In this document: positions 57,066-64,000 of the stretch, piece by piece
How positions within the stretch are numbered: position 1 is the stretch's first letter
How the letters are laid out: each line of letters begins with the position of its first letter
Assembly: GCF_003597395.2 (NCBI RefSeq)
Contig: NC_133769.1
Coordinates: forward strand, 45,178,283 to 45,242,282
DNA length: 64,000 nt
Direction of reading: 5' to 3'
DNA from: Chelonoidis abingdonii
Lineage: Eukaryota; Chordata; Testudines; Testudinidae
Translations under genes and position numbers: made by a program
The notes under the pieces: generated by a model
The model's input: only the letters and a program-made list of their open reading frames with translations
What the model was told of the DNA's origin: nothing
Database searches by the model: none

Positions 57066-58719
57066 TGCTTTCATCAACCTGCACATTTGGTCCCTTCTGC
57101 AGTTTGCTACCTTTGTATTCTAGTCAGAAGAAAGCATGTGGCACCAAAATAGTAGGGCGCCTCAGAATAGAAGGATAAAAGAAAATTTTAACTGACATTC
57201 TGTGAATTAGCTGCAAGTAGTGGTTAAACTCAGTGAATCCAGATCTTTGCAACCAGTATTTCTGTGAAAGCTGTGGACTTCCATCGACCTAGATCTTTGG
57301 ATTCTGAAACTCATCTGGATATCTAAAGGAACAACCATTGTGCTATTATGATAGTCTTTTTGTTTTAATAGTCTTTACCATTCAAGGTGATAAGTAAAAT
57401 AACAGCTAAGGAGTTTCTTGACAAAAGAAAGGTGGTGATTTCTTCTGTATCATCATACAGGATAAGATAAATACCAGTCCAAAAAATGGACTATTAACTG
57501 TTATTTTGTTCAGTCATAGATTTCTACCTGGGGGAGAAAATAATGCTCATTTACATATTTTGATTGAATATGATAACATCTTTCTTGAATAGAAAGATTT
57601 ACCTCTCAAATCCCTAGAGATATGTGACCTGTCAACTTCTTTTAAACTTTGAAGTAAACTTTGAAAAAATATTTTTTTTCTAGCCAATTGATAATCCCTA
57701 AGTAAACCAAGCTATGCAGCATGTTGCAGTAAGGGATAAAAAAGGTCAACAAATTCATAGCTGAAATCCAGACACTAGTAATGTGAAGTGAGGTATTAAA
57801 TTCACATTAATCTCTCTTGATCAAATTTTATTTTTCTATTATTAATCTTAACAGAGAACAAATTCTTATCAGAATAGCTGTTTCAATGTGGTAGAGGAGC
57901 CCTGGCTATAATAATGTAAATACTTGTTTTGTGGTTATTTTCAAACTTTGTTACATTTAAATTTCCCATCGCTCTGCTGTAAAGAGCAAACCGGGGAAAA
58001 AAGATTCTTCACCAGTTCGTATTCTCTGAAGTAACCATTCTAATGCTATAGAGAGGGTTGTTCCTATTTCATGTTCCGTGTAAAGGCTATTACCACATCC
58101 CATTGAACAGGAAAGAGCTTTCTTTACTACTGAAACTAGGCCTAATGTCCATGCTCATTTAATTTGATTTTTGTTGAGATATAACTTAAAACAATATAAG
58201 AGAAAATTAATTATCCAGCCTATTTAGGTTTGTAAATACTATTGCTTAGAGTACCTCTATTTAGTAGCGATAGCTGCTTCATTAAGGAAACTGTCTGATG
58301 GCAAGGGCTATCAGACAAACAGTTTTCTTTAATTTCCTAGTTTAACTTATCCTTTATTAGCTGAAGCTTGTTCCTTAGCTCATTGTTTTCTGTGTAAATA
58401 GTACATTTCCTTTCCTTACTTTATTACCCTTTAAGTATTTATATGACACTGTCCTGTGCCTACTTACCATATGAAAAAGGCTTAATAAATTAAGTTCCAT
58501 TAACCTGTCCTACTAAATCATTAATCTCAAGTTTTTAATTATTTTGGTTGTCCTCTTTTGAACCTCTTAAAAAAAAAATTCTCTCTCTCTCAAGTGAAGG
58601 TTTCTAAAATGGCACAGTGGTACTGATGTGGTTCTAATACTTTAACCTATAGAGTTGCATTACATCTTCTCATCCTGTAGTTGATTACTCTATATAAACA
58701 TTAGATATGCAATTTTTAT
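57066..58719. other. Intron-like sequence
   Basis: AT-rich with no gene or repeat recognised. Confidence 0.4.
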
Positions 58720-59713
58720 TGCTCTTTGGGTAATTCTGCACCACTGCACATGCACAGAATTCATGGGTTGTACAGAATGTTTTCTGCTGCAAAAAATACA
58801 TTCTGCTGGAAAAGTGCTACAGTTACACCTTTTTGTCCATGAAGTGGCTCTGTGATGCCAGAAGAGAGCTGCAGTTTCCGGGCAGGAGCAGTCCGAGCTG
58901 TGGATAGGGAAAAGAGAGAGGCTGCCTGCCTCACAGCACTGTGGGCCTGGTTAGGAGGAATAGGATATGGGGGGATGGACAGTGTGGGGCATATGAGGCT
59001 GCTGGGGATCACAGACGGGGGTTGAGAAGGGGTGACAGATTAGGCTGAGGCTGAATGGGAATGGTGGCACAGGGACACATGGGGAAAGGGGGGAGGAAGT
59101 GCAGGGGTGCATGGGAAGGAGGGAAGGAAGGGTGGCTGAGTAGGAGTGCCAGGACACATGGGAATGGGGGGTGCAGAGACACATGAGGATAAGGGCAGAT
59201 GTATCTGACTGAGAAAACCTAAGGGTTATCTAGGGTCAGCCAGGGTCTGCATGGTGGAGGTTCCCTAAAAATCTCTCCTCGTCCAAAAAACCCCTCTGTT
59301 CCGTATTTCTCCTACCCACATCCAACAACCTTTCAAGTTCACACTCAGGCTCCTTCCCATCAATGACTTCCCTCTATCTCAGCTCCTCTGTTATCCCTGA
59401 TTCTCCCAAGCTTTTGCGTGGCTTCTGAGGGTGCAATATATACATTTCTGTATTGTAGTTTAAATGAATTATTACTCAGAGTTCTGTATTAATATGCCTA
59501 GTAATAAATCTATTTGTCAAAAACATTTCCTCAATCTTTTTTGTTTTCTCCATCGTTAGACATAAATGCTGATAGATATTTTTAAATACATTACCAAAAT
59601 AATTGAAACTGGTATAATTATATTGTTTTGACAAATATGCAGAATTTTGCAGAATTTTAAAATGTTGTATGCAGAATTTTTAATTTTTTTGGTGCAGAAT
59701 TCCCCCAGGAGTA
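58720..59713. mobile_element. Non-autonomous DNA transposon, about 1 kb, G-rich core
   Basis: The ends TTTGGGTAATTCTGCACCA and TGGTGCAGAATTCCCCCAGG are inverted repeats. GCAGAATTTTGCAGAATTTT repeats lie near the right end, and the core (58930-59200) is purine-rich with repeated CACATGGG and GGGGG. I recognise the ends as a repeat common in turtles and crocodilians. Confidence 0.7.
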
Positions 59714-59854
59714 TTTGTGTGACAAAAAGAACCCAAGTAGCAGACTTCAGTATGGGTACTGAATTGCCGTAAGTACAGTGTGACCTTTAGAACAGTAAGT
59801 TATTTCTAAGTGGACCAAAACACTATAGTGCTAGAGATTGCTTTTGATACTAAG

Positions 59855-60025
59855 GTCTCGTCTACACAAACACTCAGTCCATGGCAAGCTGGGCTGTGAA
59901 TCTATCCCTCAATGGCCTGCTGTGCACTAACTTTCAATGTGGACCCTACTAAGGCACTCTGACTGTTGCTTAGTGTGCTTGAAATGAACCATTGGTATGG
60001 GGTATAGTTACACCCTAGTTTGCTG
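59855..60025. mobile_element. Partial MITE of the family at 29905-30186
   Basis: AAGGTCTCGTCTACACAAAC and TCCATGGCAAGCTGGGCTGT mark one end, in reverse relative to 29905-30186. The other end abuts the next MITE. Confidence 0.5.
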
Positions 60026-60030
60026 TGGAC

Positions 60031-60302
60031 TAAGGCCTCATCTACACTATAGTGTTAGGTTGGCTTAACTACATTGCTCAGGGCTGTGAAAAAATTCATG
60101 TATAATGTTTTTAAGCCAGCCTAAGCCCCAGTGTAGACACTGCTAGGTTGATATGGGAGTTCTTCCGTTGGCCTAACTGCCACCTCTCAGGGAAATGAAT
60201 TTACTACAGTGATGGAAGAACCTCTTCTGTTGTTGTAATACATGTCTACACTAGAAACAGTACATAGCACAACTGCAACATTTCTAGTGTAGACATACCC
60301 CG
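60031..60302. mobile_element. MITE with GTCTACACTA-type inverted ends
   Basis: TAAGGCCTCATCTACACTATAG on the left and TTTCTAGTGTAGACATACCC on the right form inverted ends, with CCCCAGTGTAGACACTGC and ATGTCTACACTAGAAAC inside. No coding capacity. Confidence 0.65.
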
Positions 60303-63229
60303 AATATGTAGAGCTTAATTCTGCACAGCATTGCTTATAGACTGTGTAGATAGAAACCAAAAGATCCTCTTCCTCCTCCCTGCCCCCAGAAAAAGTGACA
60401 GGTGAGTCAGATGTGCATGGCAGCCTGATCCTGCGTGAAAGAGTGGGATCTTTCTAGTCCAGACTCTTGCTAATAAGGGTGTCACCATATAAAAAGCTTA
60501 ATGCTTAAAATGCTTAAGGCTTGTCACTCAGTGGAGTAGGCTAAATGTAGGCCAGTATTCTCATACTAAAGTGCCAGGTCACCTACAACTATTTTTAGGT
60601 ACTCAGGGCTACTGTGTGTTACACATCTTGCAGGACTTTCACATAGATGGCAGCCTTGTCATGCCTGCCCACATTCCAGTCCTTTTTTGAGTTTATAATT
60701 ATTTGATGCTTTAATTATTGGTTGAGTTTTCTATTCTTATTGCTTTGTTTGTTGTTCGGGTTTTCTAAAATCTGTTTAAGCTTTATCATCTATTTTCTCA
60801 AATTACATGTATCTGATTTTTTTCTTTCATTTAGCGCTTGTTTTATTGATCAGGATGACTCTTCAAATTTGTCCAAGCTCTCTTAAATTCTTTGACTCAG
60901 CATAGTTTCATTGTGATAAATATTCACAGTAAATAAAATGTTGTAATCACCATCTACTGGTTGGACAGTAGTTTATCTGCATAGTACTTTACATAATTTG
61001 GAAGATGTTCTCATTTTCTTTGTTATGGAGTTAAGTTCTCTCTGACTTCATTTTCTTCCTGATTTGTTTTAAAAATACCTCCTAGATATTTTTGAGTGCC
61101 TTTCCTAATATTTTATGCTCTTCCTTTAAACATGCCTTGACCACTTCTTGTCTTAACTATTCTAGTTCCTTCTTTGATAGTCTTCCTCCATCCCTCTTTT
61201 TTAGTTCCAGGCATTTCAGAATGCTGGAAAAGAAGTAGTTTGCTACACTGCATGTAGCAATACATTGCAGGTATTTTGTATATTACTGTCCCCCATCTTC
61301 ATTGTTTTCCAAGTCATCACTGAATCCGGTTCAACCTTTACTACTTGAAAAATTTTCCCTAAGTTTGCTCTATACACATCTTGTACTATATTAAATCTTT
61401 TTTACTAATGTGACTGTCCAGTTCTCCATTTTTGCACTCTCCTTGCAATTGCTAGAATGTACTATGGCATGCATAGAATAGTAAAATGTACGGAGATTTA
61501 CATGCTGTTCCATGTATGCAGGCTTTACTGTAGATGCTTGTTTTTTGTTACTCTAAGATTCTTTTTTTCAAATGGTGTTTGCAATAACTACCTTGGTGTA
61601 GCAGTACATCTATTCCAAACTGAGAATACACCCTACACCTAGCTTCAAGTTTCAGAATTCACCTGAACACTTTTTAGTTGATTGCAAAAAAGAACTAACC
61701 AGTTTTTTAAAGGAAAGCAAGTAAACTTCATACTTGCTTAAGCTCAAATACAGCTGACAATATCTTACTTTAAGCTACTAAAAAAATCCAAACCAAACAA
61801 AAACTATTCATTTTGGGGATAAGATAACAGTTGTGAAATTCCCATAGAAAAGCACATTGTTCAGAGTACTTGTGACTAAGTAAAATGAACAACAATTGCC
61901 TTCTTAAAGGTAACTACACTGTGGTGGCTATTACCAGAATAAAGTGATTGTAATTATGAAACCGATCTGTTAAAACAGAGGAACACAGCAATGTTCAAAT
62001 ATCTGTGCAGTAAAGTTTTACAGGGGCTGACCTTTTTTCAGTATTTCTTCTAGCATTAAAATATATATATACTATGTGCTTTTTCTTTGTCCAGAAGTTT
62101 ATCGCCAGAGTTTTTTCTTTGTGGGGAGGAGAAGAGTTTTAATTAAACTGAAAATTGAGGTTTAGAATTAAAATGTCATTTTTGCTGCTTTAGCGAAGTT
62201 ATTTGTAGTCACTAGCCTTCTTTTCTGCCTCTGTATTTTACTTATGCTGTGAGGGGAGCAGAAGTGACACAAAATACAAACATCTCTTGTGCTCACTGGT
62301 CTTCTGTTCTAACAAGTATAAATGTGTTCAGCTGTAAAAAGACAATCTAGGAAAAAAACCCAGGGCCTTAGTTTCTAAAATAATCTACTCAGCTGTTATG
62401 GTGTGGAATTTTGTTTAAAGAAGATGGAAAAAAAAATCTGGATCTGAGGTTTTTAATTTTATTTCTGTTAATTGTAGGTGTTACCTTTCTCATCCCTCCC
62501 ATCCCCTCAGTTAGGCCTCAGTACTTTATAGATGGAGAGGGATTATAATTGAATTTAAAATCACATTCCCTTCATTTCTTTCCTTGTAACCCCATTTCCC
62601 CTGTTTGTGTACCTTCTCCTCACCTTGATTGTATGAGGCTTCTATTCTTCCTTTCTGGGACTTATGCCTTACAGGAAATAAACCTGTTTAATATGATTTT
62701 TGTCTCAAGACCCCTCGCACTCTCACTGCCTCCCCAGATGGTTGCTACACAGTTCATTTTGATGCTTACTTATCTGTCTTTCCTCCTGTCTGGTAATGGA
62801 GAACCAGTACCTGAGCACAGGAATTACTTGGAAGCAATGAACATACCAGGCAGGTAGAGGTTGAGTAATCACAAAGTGGTGAGGACCCCTAATAAGCAGA
62901 ATAGGGAGAGAAGTCCTCATCCTACTAATCTCTCTAGGTAATGGGTGTTATGTAAGTGTGAATCCCAGTGTAGGTGTGCATGCATCTCGTGCTGTGAGAT
63001 CAATTTTTTTTAATAGTAGTGTCAGAGTACCACAACAAAATGGTCTTTGTCCATGAGTGTGCTTTTTGTTGATTTTTCGGGTGCAACTTGTCCACCTCGC
63101 TGCAACTCTGGGGGCAAATTATCAGGCATTCTCAGAATATAATTTAGTGATGTGTGAGTAAGTGACTCTCTTTCATGCAAAAAAATACTACAGGTCTTTA
63201 GGGAGAAATTGAAAGGCACAGTCTAAGGA
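60303..63229. other. Intron-like sequence
   Basis: AT-rich. A short open frame at 62549-62857 has no recognised domain. Nothing else supported. Confidence 0.4.
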
Positions 63230-64000
63230 AATCAAATGAGGCCCAGATCAGTGCTGCAGGCATACACAGTTGCCAGCTGTTAGCATCTGGAATACCAAGG
63301 GAGGTCCAGAACATCATTCATACCTCTCATTCAAGGAAATGGAGCTCTTCAGCAAAAGAACTGACTAAGCATTCCACTCCTTAAAGGACTCAAGGCTCAC
63401 CCTGCGATCAATGGAGATCTGCACACCAGCCTTCTACAAGCAGCTTTATAGGTATCAGCCTCAATCGAAACAGTAGGCTCATCCATAGTCTCAGGGTAGA
63501 CAGCCCTGAATCTCCATTGCAAAAATTATCATGATACTCCAGGAAATACCTGTCATTTGCCTCTCACCCACCCAACCCCATAAAGACAGCAGATTTGACT
63601 AAAGGTGTTAAGAGCCACATTGAAAATAATCAGGAGCCAGCCTTCAGGAGCTGCTTTGCCCTGTTCCCTTGGCTTGGTATGATACCCATATCTGCTCATG
63701 GCTATCCCATTCATTTCTATGGCCTTCTCTGTTCTTTGGTAACCCTTCTGACAAAAACCTGTTGCAAAAAAACGGCCTTGTTGCTTCAACTGAGAGGAAC
63801 AGAAGAGATTTCTTAGGAGTACAGGGGAAGAGACTTCCACTCTCAATATTTCCTTTTCCCAAAGAAAAAATGAGGTTTTCATCCTGTCTTAAATCTGATT
63901 TCATTGAAAAAAAATACATGTGTTGCCTCAGATTCAGGATGGTTGTGCTTGCCTCCATCATTCCATCTCTGCAGGCTCAAGACTGGTTTGTGACTCTTGA
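63230..64000 (+). mobile_element. Partial DIRS-type element (gag end and RT start), cut by the window edge
   Basis: The gag end is visible as GGAGCTCTTCAGCAAAAG, CTTAAAGGACTCAAGGCTCACC and the FYKQLYRYQPQSKQ-like text at 63430-63470, parallel to RRRQYRYQPYHRPR in copy A. RT start: FHSQYFLFPKKK near 63835, a stop, then GFHPVLNLISLKK and SGWLCLPPSFHLCRL-like text for the FRMVTLASIIPSL block. It is a third subfamily and non-functional within the visible part. The 5' part before 63230 is not recognisable, so it is truncated or very decayed. Confidence 0.7.

Noticed and set aside
63553..63961. Open frames of 105-109 codons on the minus strand
   Set aside because: Antisense to the gag/RT text of the partial DIRS element.
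1..64000. CRISPR arrays, prokaryotic operons, tRNA or rRNA genes
   Set aside because: No evenly spaced direct repeats, no ribosome-binding sites with packed frames, and no cloverleaf or rRNA text seen.

Overview
This is vertebrate nuclear DNA, almost certainly from a turtle (Testudines). The base composition is AT-rich and CpG-poor. The interspersed repeats are of kinds I associate with chelonians: CR1 tails, two Penelope-like families, DIRS tyrosine-recombinase retrotransposons, retroviral-type solo LTRs, and many small hAT, PIF-like and mariner-like non-autonomous elements. There are no operons, no prokaryotic genes and no CRISPR. Family names come from recalled sequence patterns, not from a search.

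Only one host coding segment can be supported: a 114-nt, 38-codon exon at 25450-25563 (+). Its protein matches the N-terminal part of CADPS2, a dense-core-vesicle priming factor. It has a good 3' splice site and an unusual GC donor. The rest of the window is best read as the very long introns on either side of this exon.

Layout. 1-182: right end of a DIRS element that begins upstream. 330-3300: small DNA elements and an LTR-like fragment. 3300-13366: mostly unique intron with an old LINE piece and a GA-rich repeat. 13367-15023: an LTR split by a CpG-rich insert of about 1 kb that I cannot identify. 15900-17730: an unnamed dispersed repeat with a CT-rich core. 18514-20155: a Penelope-like element (minus) holding a solo LTR and a hairpin MITE, both with target duplications. 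23340-25130: hAT remnants, a CR1 copy and two hAT MITEs. 25450: the CADPS2 exon. 26445-28360: a decayed hAT transposase (minus). 29685-37750: MITEs, a second Penelope-like element with inverted ends, and CR1 copies. 38560-41870: further copies of the unnamed repeat, one holding a solo LTR.

42013-57065 is dominated by two nearly full-length but broken DIRS elements in the same orientation, of different subfamilies. Each has inverted terminal repeats, a gag-like region, RT, RNase H, a methyltransferase-like segment, a tyrosine recombinase and an internal complementary region. The first carries a CR1 tail. The second carries one well-bounded solo LTR and a second LTR-like insert. A fourth DIRS fragment runs off the right edge (63230-64000). 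The window is therefore a nest of at least four DIRS elements and many dated insertions inside a neuronal gene's introns.
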